From: Vigna angularis
Taxonomy: Eukaryota; Streptophyta; Magnoliopsida; Fabales; Fabaceae
Assembly: GCF_016808095.1 (NCBI RefSeq)
Contig: NC_068975.1
Coordinates: 35,424,001 to 35,488,000 of the forward strand
Reading direction: 5' to 3'
DNA: 64,000 bases
This document shows positions 10,942-22,200 of the stretch, one piece after another. Under the pieces are notes generated by a model. The model saw nothing but the letters and a program-made list of their open reading frames with translations. It was not told the origin of the DNA and did no database searches. Position numbers and translations under genes: made by a program. The first letter of the stretch is position 1. Each line of letters begins with the position of its first letter.

Positions 10942-13295
10942 TGTAACATCCCAATTATATAGTAACATATAATATAGTAAGTCCACATTCTTAATAAAAG
11001 AGAACAGTTAGAGTAAACTGTGAATAGAGTTGATAAGCTTACCGTCATCCCAAATTGAGTCAGAATTTAAAACTTAAATATACTAGAGTATTTCAAAATA
11101 CAAGAAATAATAATAGAACCCTAAGGAGACTAAGCAACAACATCGTCTTCCTCCAAAGCCTGCTCCAGAGGCATCTCATCTGCCTCTGCTCACATCCAAG
11201 TGGATGATCATTGCAAAAGGAAAACATACCCAAGCAAACACAACCACACAAGCAAGGGTGAGCTAGATATAAAAATCATGTTATAGCAATCACACACAAT
11301 ATACAAATACATACAGATATGCTAGACTATACAAACACGACTTGTTGCACTTAAACTTGACTCGTCCGGACTAGAATGATTGTCGAGCTATGGCGGGTTA
11401 TGCACTCGTGGTGGCCTCTACTGCTTTGCAAAGTCATTGCCAATGGGTTTCACCCTACCACACTCACGAGGTTAGTCCGTTATCACTCACCTTGGGCCGT
11501 ACTGGAAGCACCCAAGACTAAGACCTCCTGCTACTCCTCACCACATGGATCAATCCTCTCTACTTGAAAATGAAAGACCATTGGAGCGTCAGGAAAACCC
11601 CCAAGACTGAGCTACCATGCAAATCATTCTAAACATTAAGGGCACCACCATGAATCTTCTCCTTGAAGATCATGGAATTACGTCCAACACTATAGGGCAC
11701 CACCATGTGACCTCCCTTTGAGATCCATGGAATTATGTCCATTAACCATACTTGTTACCTTCAACCACCAAACATGTTTCATACTGTCACGTACAATCAG
11801 TTCAATAACATTGCTACCATCATACTATGCATTTCAATCATTCCACACACTTGGTTCACCCAAAGCAAGAGCAAAAGAGAAGACTGGACCCAAAAGGGTT
11901 CGCACAACGCACCCTATTCGCGAGGCGAAACAGGATGGTCTCGCACAGCGCACCCTTACTCGCAAGGCGAATTAACTCGCTGAGGTGTTGCACCTCATGT
12001 CCCTCAAAGGCGCACCCACTTAACTCGCTATGCGAATAACTCACAGCTGGCACCAGTACTCACACCTCTCGCATAGCGCACCCAGGTCGCCATGCGAGAG
12101 CCTAGACAGAGACGACACCCCCAAACCCTCTCGCTTGGCGCCCATCTCGCTCTTCGAATTAAAAGGGCAGTGGTCCCAAACCACCACCAGTCGCATAACG
12201 ACAGGATTCGCCAGGCGAATCCACAAATAGAGAGCAACACCCTCTGGTAATTCACACAGCGCACCAGCTCACACAACAAATTACCCAGACAGTGAGCACC
12301 CTCTACAGGGTCTCGCTATGCGAGACAGCTCGCATAGCGACTCTGCATCATCTGCAGAACGCGAATTCTATAGAATCACACACTCACACTAGCCCTTACC
12401 ATTTCTAGGCCTCTTGGCCAACTTCTAAGACTTCTAATTCATGTTATATACTTAGTTAGACTTGCCTAGATGATTAAAAACGTTGCTACTACAATTCTAA
12501 AGTGATTTAGACTCAATTTCCACTCTAGAACACCAAACTCAACAACTTAAGCACCCAAATCCAATTCTAATATTTGTAAATCGCTTTAGTCTAGTTTTAT
12601 GATCCTAACAAGTCACAATTGACTTGCCTAAGATGTCCCAACCAAGTTCACAGACACAAATTTCCCATACAGTTCATTTCATACAGCAAATCTCAAAAAC
12701 ATAATTTTCACTCAACAACATGGTCACATAAAGATCAGCACATTTACACATTTCATAACAATAAAATTTAAGAAAACCTAACTCCCCTTACCTTGGAGTG
12801 ACTTGACTGGACAGTACAGCTCGCTGGAAAAATCCTAACAGTACCTCACAACAAGGACCTAAACAATGTCCTACAACCACCAAAGATGATGATGGAAACC
12901 GCTCTTAGAGCTATGATGGACAGAGAAAACAAAGGGAAAGCTACCAGCTGCATGCAACCAGTAAAGTGGCATGCCCTAGCTTCCAAAAACAGTGGAGGAG
13001 AAGGGAAAAACGACTTACCAGTCGGAATGAAGAAAATGTTCGGTAGAAATTGAGCCCTCTACGTCACGGACGCTTGGGCAACACCTAAACCAACATGCAA
13101 CGAGAGAATGTGAGGAAATGGTAGAGAGAAGGCAGAGAGAAATGGAGAACTGAGTTCTTAGAGAGAGAATGAGAAGTTGAGATAAGGAACTCAAATTTTT
13201 GAAAGATCCTTTACTAAGGTCATAGTGTCCTTAGCCTTATGGGTCTGGCTGCCTCAACATAAGGCCCAACTGCTATATAGTTTCAAGCCTTTACA
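10942..13295. mobile_element. Solo LTR-like insertion, 2354 bp
   Basis: The element starts TGTAACATCCCAATTATA and ends GCCTTTACA, giving the terminal TG...CA and a 5-bp inverted repeat TGTAA/TTACA. The 5-bp direct repeat ACTAA flanks it exactly (10937-10941 and 13296-13300), as expected for retrotransposon integration. I do not see the start repeated inside, and there is no gag-pol frame, so a solo LTR left by recombination is the best reading. The TGTAACATCCC start resembles LTRs of plant Ty3/gypsy elements, and an LTR above 2 kb is large. The short frames inside (for example 11376-11567 and 11718-11975) do not resemble known proteins. The interior contains a GC-rich palindrome array, listed separately. 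Confidence 0.8.
11899..12341. repeat. Array of short TCGC-nnn-GCGA palindromes inside the LTR
   Basis: About a dozen copies of an 11-bp hyphenated palindrome, TCGC plus 3 bases plus GCGA, are scattered over 440 bp. Clear examples are TCGCGAGGCGA (11918), TCGCAAGGCGA (11961), TCGCTATGCGA (12025 and 12313), TCGCCATGCGA (12087), TCGCATAACGA (12191), TCGCCAGGCGA (12208) and TCGCATAGCGA (12330). Diverged copies include TCGCACAGCGC (11941), TCGCATAGCGC (12069), TCGCTTGGCGC (12131) and TCGCTCTTCGA (12147). Spacing is irregular and the intervening sequences differ, so this is neither a tandem satellite nor a CRISPR array. Confidence 0.75.
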
Positions 13296-13300
13296 ACTAA

Positions 13301-14480
13301 AAATTATTCCATATAAAAAATGAGAACTACCATAAAAAAGTACATTAAATTATGTTACTCAGTTAGATATTAAAAGATTTTGAATCTCATATAGTAGGAA
13401 GAGACTTCCAAAAAGTTGTCAAAGATTTTAAACAAAATTTTAAGAACAATGTATATAATATAATTTAATCTTTTGGTAGAATATTTCAACTTTAAAATAT
13501 ATTTAGTAATTGACAACAAAATAAATTTAATTAATAGTTATTGTATTATTTGGTTAGATTCGATATGTTAGATTAAAAAATATTAAAGTCATTGACTAGA
13601 ATAAAAATACAGGGTTAGAAGAAGTCATAACTTTTGGCAAAGTTAACGACTGAATAAATTATTGAATATGAAACAATTTAGAAGGAATTTTTTATATGAT
13701 TATTTTTATATTATAATTAAACACGTGTCGTTATCGAATTAACTTACTTTTTACGTTATAATTTAATTTTTTAAAATTTTAAAAAGTTTAACTTGATTTT
13801 TTAAAATCTTAAAACATTCTCATCTAAAAAATATGCACATATGATTATAGATGAAATGAAATTAAAAAACTTTCAAAATTAATGTACAGTTATCTAAATT
13901 TATTAATAAATTTATCTAAACCCTAATTTTTTATTTTTTCAATATTGTATTTTTATATATTAAATTGAATCAAATTAGTTTATTTTGAATTATATATAAA
14001 TTGAATCATTTCTAAATTTTAAAAAATATAAAACTAAGAGTACGGTCATTTAACATATCAAACTCATACAAATTCAATTTAAGATGGGATCCAAATACAT
14101 GTCAGACAGTGTCACACCCAATCAAATTGGCTACATCAAGCTTTGGTTAAAAAAGATCTAGATTAGGTTGAATTGGAGAAAGTCATTAAGTTAATTATAT
14201 GACCACCAGTTAGTTAGAAGTTCATGGTTCATGAGAGTTGAATAAACTCACGCAACTAAAAAAAAAAAAGTCAAGAAACCAAAAACATAGATTTAACTTA
14301 AGAAATTATATAATAGAAACTTCCTTTATTCACTGTTTCAAACTATGGGTTTTAGTAACTTCTTTTTTTGCAAGAGTTTCAAAGATAGTTTTTGATAAAA
14401 AAAAAAAAAGAGATGAGATTGGTATGAGATATTACCAAGAAAGACAAAGATAAAAAGGGAATTGTAAATTTTCGTCTTCC
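13301..14480. other. AT-rich intergenic sequence
   Basis: No gene, terminal repeat or simple-sequence feature stands out apart from poly-A runs near 14260 and 14400. Confidence 0.55.
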
Positions 14481-15200
14481 ATGACTAAGGAAATTTTCCC
14501 TGCAGCTCACCACCCTTGTCTTGCACCTCCAAAAAAAATTATAATTTCAAAGTGTGCCCTTGTCAGTCAACGAGGAGAGAGAAAAATATTGTGGTTAAAA
14601 AGTTTAGTTTTAAACCCTAAAACTTTAACTCCTCTTCTTCTTCCCTCCGCATCTCACTTCCTGCCGCATCTCACACAGCAGTGAAACCCTACACCTACAC
14701 CCCCTCCTTCCTCCCTCTTTTTCTCTCCGTCCTTTGTCTCTGCCATCCCACGGTGCTTTGCTCGCGTTCCTCGTTTGTTTTCCTCACAGATCTGAGCTGG
14801 CGTCCAGGTTAGTACCATCTTGCTGTAATATATTTGTTTGCTGTTATGTGCTAGGTTCGGTTCGTAGGTCGTGTTCGGAGAGCTCGCTGGAGAAAGGATC
14901 AGAACCAAGGATAAATGCAGTTCGAACTGCAGTAAGCACAAACCACAGTTCGATCTGCGGCACACATATAACTGGGGCACACCGGACTTTGATCTGCGGC
15001 AAGGAGAAGAGGCAAAACCAAGAACAGGCAGCTCAGGGTTTATAACCCAATTTTTTTTTTTGTGGTTTGGTTGGGAGTTAGGAAAATGGTTGGGGGTTAA
15101 AATAATTAAATTCATTAATTACCGTTTTGACTTTTTATTAAATGAAGGGCAAATAGGTAAATTTGGGGGTGCAGGAAGAGGTGAGGGAGGTGTAGGAAGA
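14481..15200. other. Leader-like, GC-richer intergenic block without a clear gene
   Basis: This block departs from its AT-rich flanks. It has pyrimidine-rich runs with AAACCCTA motifs (near 14613 and 14685) and a possible splice donor (CCAG|GTTAGTACC near 14808). It also has repeats such as GTTCGAACTGCAG / GTTCGATCTGCGG / TTGATCTGCGG around 14921-15001. This resembles a plant gene's 5' leader. The reading frames here (for example 14734-15045 and 14654-15115) match no protein I recognise. Its ends (GCACCTCC near 14525, GGTGCAGGAAGAGGTGAGG near 15166) are weakly inverted, so it may be an old element. Confidence 0.4.
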
Positions 15201-15296
15201 TTCACTCAGGATGTTATTTTTTTTCTGATGTGGCTAACAGTGTGCCACGTGAAAGGCCAATTTAAATTTTGTTTCTGATTTTAATTAAAATTAAAA

Positions 15297-16145
15297 GGAA
15301 AAACATTAAATTGTAGGGTCAAAGTTTTTCAGACACTCTTCTCTTCTCTATCTCCAATCAGTCATGGTGAACACTTGGTAATACTTTTTCCCCTTTCCTT
15401 CCCAATTTCTCTCTCTCTATCCTCTCACACACCACTGAGTAAAACAGTGTCAACTAAACACTCTTTCGGTATAGCCTTTTCCATTAACCCATTTGTTTAT
15501 TCTCAATTTTTCGATTGAATTTCAACTGTAATAGGTAAATTGCGATTTCCCCACCAGAAACCCTAGCCATTTCTAGATAACCCACTTGTAAATTTGCAAT
15601 TTTGTTGCTGAATTTTAGTTGTGTTTGATAGTTTCTTTGCATCTTCTCCGCCAATTTTGAGGAAAAAATGTCAGAACTCGATCTGTTCAAGAAAGTAGTT
15701 GATAGGTATCTCAAGTGTGAGATTATGGGTGAAGGTACATACAGGATTGTGTACAAAGCCATCAATACGCATGTAGCTTTTTTCGAATGTTTCCCTTTGT
15801 TCTTTTCGAAAAACAAAGTAAAAGAACTAGTTATGAACAAAATTACGACGATATTTTTAGGGAAATATGTTTTTCTATGGATTGTGAGAATTGGGTCTGA
15901 ATAAAATTTGGAACTTGGAAAGGAGTTGAAATCTCCTGTATTGAAGGTTGATTGAGAAAATCTTAGGGTAGAGAGGATGATGGTGAGAGGATTCTTGCAT
16001 AAACGGGGAACAAGAGGGGACCATGGCTTATTGGAGATAGAAAAGAAAAGAGTGTCCGGAGAACCTTGAATGAAGAAAAGAGAACCTTGAATGAAGAAAA
16101 AAAAGAAGAGATTCCAGTTTTGACCCTACAATTTAATGTTTTTCC
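15297..16145. mobile_element. Inverted-repeat-bounded segment carrying a CDKD exon
   Basis: The left arm 15297-15367 begins GGAAAAACATTAAATTGTAG, then runs through GACACTCTTCTCTTCTCTATC to AGTCATGGT. Its inverted copy is 16020-16145, ending in CTACAATTTAATGTTTTTCC. The right arm is longer because it carries an insert that includes a direct repeat of AGAACCTTGAATGAAGAAAA. The enclosed part holds a leader-like region and a kinase exon fragment. This is the architecture of a gene-capturing (Pack-type) DNA element, but I found no matching target duplication, so the element class is uncertain. Confidence 0.55.
15668..15772 (+). pseudogene. Fragment of a CDKD-type (CDK-activating) kinase, exon 1
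   Basis: The frame opens MSELDLFKKVVDRYLK and continues GEGTYRIVYKAINTH (35 codons), matching the N-terminus of plant CDKD kinases (CDK-activating kinase, which phosphorylates CDKs and the RNA polymerase II tail). Similarity stops at a GT that could be the original exon-1 donor (CAT|GTAGCT at 15773). After that the frame reads an unrelated sequence to a stop at 15904. No later kinase exons follow. The last glycine of the GxGxxG loop is replaced by Arg (GEGTYR). The catalytic core is absent, so this cannot be an active kinase. A leader with AAACCCTAGCC (near 15559) precedes it, suggesting genomic capture rather than a cDNA copy. Confidence 0.75.
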
Positions 16146-17068
16146 TTGAAAATTTACAGTTTCCTTACGGATAAAAGTTCAAAGTGTACAAAGTGAGAGA
16201 CTAAAAATAAAAACGTTTGATAGTTAATGGACTAAAAACATATTTAACCCAAAAAAGAAGGATGTTTTGGTTTACTAACACAAACTTCTTTTTAAAGAAA
16301 GATATTTTACATATATAAAATAGTAAATTATTGTTATAATAAAATTATTACTAATATAATTATAAAAATAAATTTAAATAATATTATTACTATTATAATT
16401 AAAATAAATAAATAATTTTTTACATTTTTATTTTAGATAACTTTTATAGAATTTTTTTTATTATAAATAGTTATTTTAGTTTAAAAATATAGTTAAAATT
16501 TATAAAAAAATGATTAAATTAAAAAAGAAGTTATTTAAAGGGTAACATTGATAAAATATTTATTTTGATGTAAAAAATTTAAAAAGTAAAATTAAAAGCA
16601 AAATGTGTACACTAGAAGATAAATATGTTTTATATGATAGTATAGATTTATACACACTATTTTAGTTTTTATATTTCATTTTAATATTATTTTACCTTTA
16701 AACCATAAGAATATAAATTATATATATACATATAACCTAAAAATAAAATGAATGATCATGATTCATTAACATGTAGTTTTTTTTTCTATATTCAACCTAC
16801 AACTTTATAAATTATTATTTTGTTAAGAAAAACAAGTGGAAAGTAAATGTTTTAAAGAATAACAGTGTTCAAATATATCTTTCCTAAGAAAGAATAATCT
16901 CACGACACTTATAGTACAATAAACTAAATTAAGATAATGGTTGAAAACCCCAAAACAGTATAAGTGTGGCTGTACAACGGACAATAAAGAATTAGATGTG
17001 TGGTATCCTAGTAATAGATTCACTCTATTCTTTAGATTAGGGTCTGCGTCTTTTTGTGCAATCGGAAA
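16146..17068. other. AT-rich spacer upstream of acetolactate synthase
   Basis: The segment 16170-16252 ends GGACTAAAAACATATTTAAC and looks like one end of the same MITE family as the element at 45430-45755. The rest is AT-rich. No TATA box is convincing near the acetolactate synthase start; the promoter is presumably in about 16500-17040. Confidence 0.4.
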
Positions 17069-19015
17069 ATGGAGGCTGCAACCACTCCAAAACCCGCCTT
17101 CACGGCCTTCCCTTCATCACCCTCCCCAAAGCCCTTTCTTCGTTTCGCTCTCCCATTTTCCCCACTCCCAAACGCCCCCTTACACTCCCAACGTCGTTCT
17201 CTCAAACTCTCCCGCGCTATCTCCGATGCCGCTGCTGCCAAATCCGCCGCCGCCGAACCCTTCGCATCGCGCTTTGGCCTCGAGGAGCCCCGCAAGGGCG
17301 CCGACATCCTCGTGGAGGCGCTTGAGCGCCAGGGCGTCACGGATGTTTTCGCGTACCCGGGTGGTGCGTCCATGGAGATCCACCAGGCGCTCACGCGCTC
17401 CGCCACCATCCGCAACGTGCTCCCGCGCCACGAGCAGGGCGGTGTGTTCGCTGCTGAGGGCTACGCGCGATCCTCCGGGCTCCCCGGCGTCTGCATCGCT
17501 ACCTCCGGTCCCGGCGCCACCAACCTCGTGAGCGGCCTGGCTGACGCCCTCCTCGACAGCGTCCCCCTCGTTGCCATTACCGGCCAGGTCCCCCGCCGCA
17601 TGATTGGCACCGACGCCTTCCAAGAAACGCCCATCGTTGAGGTAACACGTTCCATCACAAAGCACAATTACCTCGTTCTCGATGTTGATGACATTCCTAG
17701 AATCGTCAACGAAGCGTTTTTCTTGGCCACCTCAGGAAGACCTGGACCTGTGTTGATTGATATACCTAAAGATATTCAGCAACAGCTTGCCATTCCCAAT
17801 TGGGATCAACCGATTAGGTTATCTGGTTACATGTCTAGGTTGCCTAAATCTCCCAACGAGAAGCATTTGGAGCTTATTGTGAGATTGCTTTTTGAAGCCA
17901 AAAAACCGGTTTTGTATGTAGGCGGTGGTTGTTTGAACTCTAGTGAGGAATTGAGGCGTTTTGTTCAGCTCACTGGTGTTCCTGTTGCTAGTACTTTGAT
18001 GGGCCTTGGTGCTTATCCCCTTGCTGATGAAAATTCTCTTCAGATGCTTGGGATGCATGGGACTGTTTATGCTAATTATGCTGTGGATAGGTGTGATCTT
18101 TTGCTTGCCTTTGGGGTTAGGTTTGATGACCGTGTCACTGGAAAGCTTGAGGCTTTTGCGAGCCGGGCTAAGATTGTTCACATTGACATTGATTCGGCTG
18201 AGATTGGGAAGAACAAACAGCCTCATGTGTCGGTTTGTGCGGATATGAAGTTGGCACTGAAGGGGATTAATCAAGTGTTGGAGAGCAGAGGGGCTGGGGG
18301 GAAGCTTGATTTTAGGGGTTGGAGAGAAGAGCTGAATGAGCAGAAACGGAAGTTTCCTTTGAGTTACAAGACTTTTGAGGAAGAAATTTGTCCTCAGTAT
18401 GCTATACAGGTGCTTGATGAATTGACTAACGGAGAGGCAATTGTGAGTACTGGAGTTGGGCAGCACCAAATGTGGGCTGCTCAGTTTTACAAGTACAAGA
18501 GGCCTAGGCAGTGGTTAACATCTGGTGGTCTTGGTGCCATGGGGTTTGGATTGCCGGCTGCCATCGGTGCTGCGGTGGCTAACCCGGGCGCTATTGTGGT
18601 TGACATTGATGGTGATGGAAGTTTTATCATGAATGTTCAGGAGCTGGCCACAATCAAAGTGGAGAAGCTCCCAGTTAAGATATTGTTGTTGAATAATCAG
18701 CATTTGGGTATGGTTGTTCAGTGGGAGGATCGGTTCTACAAGTCTAATAGAGCTCATACATATCTGGGAGACCCCTCTAATGACAAGGCCATATTTCCAA
18801 ATTTCTTGAAGTTTGCGGATGCTTGTGGGATACCATCAGCTCGTGTGGCCAAGAAGGAAGACCTTAGAGCGGCAATTCAGAAAATGTTGGACACCCCTGG
18901 CCCCTATCTTCTTGATGTCATTGTGCCCCATCAAGAGCATGTCTTGCCCATGATTCCTAGCAATGGAACTTTCCAGGACGTGATAACTGAGGGTGATGGC
19001 AGGAAAAGTTACTGA
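17069..19015 (+). CDS. ALS: Acetolactate (acetohydroxyacid) synthase, catalytic subunit, chloroplast
   Basis: Intronless, 648 aa. The enzyme uses thiamine diphosphate to condense two pyruvates, or pyruvate and 2-ketobutyrate, in the first common step of Val, Leu and Ile synthesis in plastids. The Ser/Pro-rich first 60 residues or so form a transit peptide. The mature part has the catalytic Glu in RHEQGG (E122), the FAD/substrate region [16 protein letters not shown], and the ThDP motif GDGSF (from residue 515) with NN at 542-543. Residues where herbicide tolerance arises in other plants (Arabidopsis A122, P197, D376, W574, S653) are here A100, P175, D354, W552 and S631, all the sensitive-type residue. 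I chose the ATG at 17069 (MEAATTPKP); no other ATG upstream in frame is credible. The first 570 bases are GC-rich, the remainder is not. Confidence 0.97.
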   Translation: MEAATTPKPAFTAFPSSPSPKPFLRFALPFSPLPNAPLHSQRRSLKLSRAISDAAAAKSAAAEPFASRFGLEEPRKGADILVEALERQGVTDVFAYPGGASMEIHQALTRSATIRNVLPRHEQGGVFAAEGYARSSGLPGVCIATSGPGATNLVSGLADALLDSVPLVAITGQVPRRMIGTDAFQETPIVEVTRSITKHNYLVLDVDDIPRIVNEAFFLATSGRPGPVLIDIPKDIQQQLAIPNWDQPIRLSGYMSRLPKSPNEKHLELIVRLLFEAKKPVLYVGGGCLNSSEELRRFVQLTGVPVASTLMGLGAYPLADENSLQMLGMHGTVYANYAVDRCDLLLAFGVRFDDRVTGKLEAFASRAKIVHIDIDSAEIGKNKQPHVSVCADMKLALKGINQVLESRGAGGKLDFRGWREELNEQKRKFPLSYKTFEEEICPQYAIQVLDELTNGEAIVSTGVGQHQMWAAQFYKYKRPRQWLTSGGLGAMGFGLPAAIGAAVANPGAIVVDIDGDGSFIMNVQELATIKVEKLPVKILLLNNQHLGMVVQWEDRFYKSNRAHTYLGDPSNDKAIFPNFLKFADACGIPSARVAKKEDLRAAIQKMLDTPGPYLLDVIVPHQEHVLPMIPSNGTFQDVITEGDGRKSY

Positions 19016-19278
19016 TTTCGTAAGCAAATTTATCTTCATGGTGGTTTTGTAAAATTATAGTAATCTGTTAGCTTTTGAAATTTTATGTTCATGCTGGGCA
19101 ACAAAGATAAGATAGGTTGCTTGTTTTCCGTACAAGTTTCTTTCCTTTTACTAAATATATGTATTTCCTACTGTTAATCAGTGCTATTAGTATTCTTTTT
19201 GTAAATCACATCTACCTTTAGTTAGTTGGTTGATTGTCACTGAACTGTATTGAAAATATCATTCATGAATATGCTACA

Positions 19279-19284
19279 AATAAA
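19279..19284 (+). promoter_or_regulatory. Possible poly(A) signal of acetolactate synthase
   Basis: AATAAA lies 264 bases after the stop codon, in an AT-rich 3' flank with several TTTGTA-type elements upstream (for example near 19197). The position suits a plant 3' UTR; the cleavage site is not visible. Confidence 0.35.
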
Positions 19285-22200
19285 TATTTAGAAGCAAATT
19301 TCTTCGTACCAATGCAGAACTGGATTCTGAATATGCATAGTTTTTTAAACACTATATGGAAGGTAAGAAAGTGAGAATATTGGAAAGGAAAGCAGCCAAT
19401 CGTTCGTTTCTTTCAACGTTTGACATGACTTGTAAAGTGGAGGAAGAAAAAAAAATAGTATGGAATTTTGAAGATGGAAAATCCTTTCCAATTTTATTGA
19501 AGTTCTGAGATTTTTAAGAGCACCGATAAAAAGTAGCGGACCTTTTTTCAGGTTAGGAGATATCAAAAAGCCAATGTTCAAAGATAATCATTGACATTGA
19601 ATGGAAAATGTACCTCTAGTTCAGAAAAGTTAAAATAAATAATTAGAATGAAACTTTTTCACTTTAGAATGTAATAACTCAAACATCATAATATACTATG
19701 ATTTGATATATCTAAGCTGTCATGGAAGAAGAATTACACTTTAATATAATACTAATTTTCATGTAATAATCACTTGTATTTTTTTTTATAGAAATTATAG
19801 GTTCTAAGTTTGCCTCGTGCATAGTTTGAAAGTTCACAAGTTTACAATTAAAAATACGTATTTATGTTGAAAAATAAATAAATAAATATACGGAAAAAAA
19901 CTTGTAACCTAATTGTTTTAAGGTATGTGATTGATTTATGTCATTATTATTAAATTTTAACCATGGATCTTTTTTGAAAGATTTATTTATTAGAGTTGAT
20001 AATTTGATTTAGTAAAATAATTCAAATAAGCACAATACGAAATCTTAACAATGATTTTAGGTCATTAATTTATTGTTTTAGTTTTAAGTGTGGGAGATTA
20101 TATCATTTTCTTATATAGATTTGATTTATATGTTACTATTGTGAAATATCTCTTGAATTGGTTTGATGTGGAAGATGTTTACATTAAAATATGTACATTA
20201 ATCTTACTTGATTATTTTTAAAGTTGTTTTGTTGAGTGAGCCAAAGTTGTTGGAGAAGTTACATTAGATTCTTTTTCAACAACCTAATCCATGGGAGTCA
20301 TCAATGTGTGCATTGTTAACTCGGGTGAGGATGAATGTTTTCATAATCTCTTCATGAACACTTTTAAGGATTCAATATTTATTTGGTTAGAACTTTTCAT
20401 AATCACACGTTAAAACATAAGGTTGACTCGATGCAAAGGAAGGTTTTCCTTTGAGTCTGTCAATTAGCATTTGAAAGGAGTCAATTGAGTTCACTAAATA
20501 GTTATAATAAATAGTCATAATGCATTAGAATGTTGGATATTTGAGAAAATTATACAAAAGATGATCATATAATATATAGGTGGATTTAGATTTTATACAT
20601 CTTAAAATGTTGGTAATGGTCAATTGCATCACTATGTAGGTCTCTAGTGTAGAGAGATTGATACAATATTTTCATATGAAATAACCCTTAATGTTTTTCA
20701 TTGGAGTATTAGAAATAATATGTAAATTTGATGATTGTTTAAAGAGACTGAAGACAAATTGAGAATGTACTTATGATTCAACAATCATCTCTTAATGTTA
20801 TGTCTTATTTTTTTATAATGTCTTTCTTGACTATTTTGCACCTATGGTTTTTTAATCAAAAACATGAAGTTCATTTAAAAGAGCTTCTAATTTGGTCTAA
20901 TGTCATTTTTGGATGGATAGTTTTTTTATTATTTGTTATCGTTATTTTACTTTAATGTTATATTTTTATCATGTTTTTCATTTTTCGTTGTAGATCTTTT
21001 ATTTGATTATCACTCTTATTGTAAATTTTCTCTATCAAACTTGCATGATTGTTAGTGGTTAATGAACTAACCATGCTTATGTTTGACAAATTAGAAGTTT
21101 TATGATAAATTTTTATTTTTAAAATTTAATATCTTATTTAACATTCGTAATCTTTACATTTTATACAACATTGATATAACTAAATGAATCTCTTTTATAA
21201 AATTTAAATTTAAATGAATATTAAATATTTAAATCTTTAACTTGATCGTGATGCACCGAGATTTTGAAATTTTAATAAATATTTGAACATAAAAAATGTA
21301 CTAAGTGTTATTATTACTTTGATATACTATTTTAACGACCAATATATTTCACGGAAAAATAAAATAAAATATTAATATTTTAATATACTAATAATAGTAA
21401 TAGTTTGTAAACCTTTAAGTTTAAGAAGTTATCAACAAAATTAAGTCAATTGCTTTACTTTAACTATTTAAATCGAAGTTTGATAAAGTTATACCAATCT
21501 TGAAATTTAATATTTTGTTAAATATTATTTTTCAATACAGTAGAAAGTGTTAAAATTTAAAATAAGGCACCAATATTTTGACGAATTTAAATACAAATAA
21601 AAATAATATTTAAAAATGGGTATTTAAATTTGTAACAGGAAGATAAAGCAGTAAATAGTACTCTGACAAGAATAATGAATTAATAATTGTGGTTGTTGAA
21701 GCAATAAAAGAAATATTTGAATATGTGGAGAACAAGAGCTGACGTGGAATCAGCTGAGTCAGATCACTGTCATATCATAGGATTTGGTAAAACAATGTGG
21801 ATAAGACTTTTGTTTTGTATGCTCTTTTGTCGCAATTGGATTCCCAACCATTAACACTCCTAACTATTCCAACTAACAAATTTCTTTTTTCTCATTTCTG
21901 AAATATCATGTTTCAATCAAATCCACTTTATAGTTAATATTACTCGTTATGCTTTTTCTAAATATTACTTTTCAATAAAAGCTTATGTCCCTTTCAGATA
22001 TCAAGATAGAATTTTTATTAGACCTTTAATTTAATAGTTATGAGTAGAATGAAACTGTAATAATACTTAAATATATATTACAATAAAAACGAAAGAAAGA
22101 AATATAAGAGATCGTTTATTTAAATATAAAAAAAATCACATGAATTATTTTTTATTAGTTTTCACTTAATCTTTACATATATAATTATGTAAAAATTAAA

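Noticed and set aside
11376..12279. Several reading frames on both strands inside the LTR-like insertion
   Set aside because: They overlap each other in different frames, are under 90 codons and resemble no retrotransposon protein.
11899..12341. Possible CRISPR-like array of palindromic repeats
   Set aside because: The repeats are only 11 bp, spacing is irregular, and they lie in a plant LTR; no leader or cas genes are present.
14654..15278. Overlapping frames of 100-150 codons near 14.7-15.2 kb
   Set aside because: Three frames on both strands overlap and none shows a domain or plant-like codon pattern, so I describe the block without calling a gene.
15668..15904. Functional kinase gene
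   Set aside because: Only the first 35 codons match CDKD, the glycine loop is altered and all catalytic exons are missing.
17054..17068. Upstream start for acetolactate synthase at 17054
   Set aside because: It would begin at TTG; the ATG at 17069 gives the normal transit peptide start.
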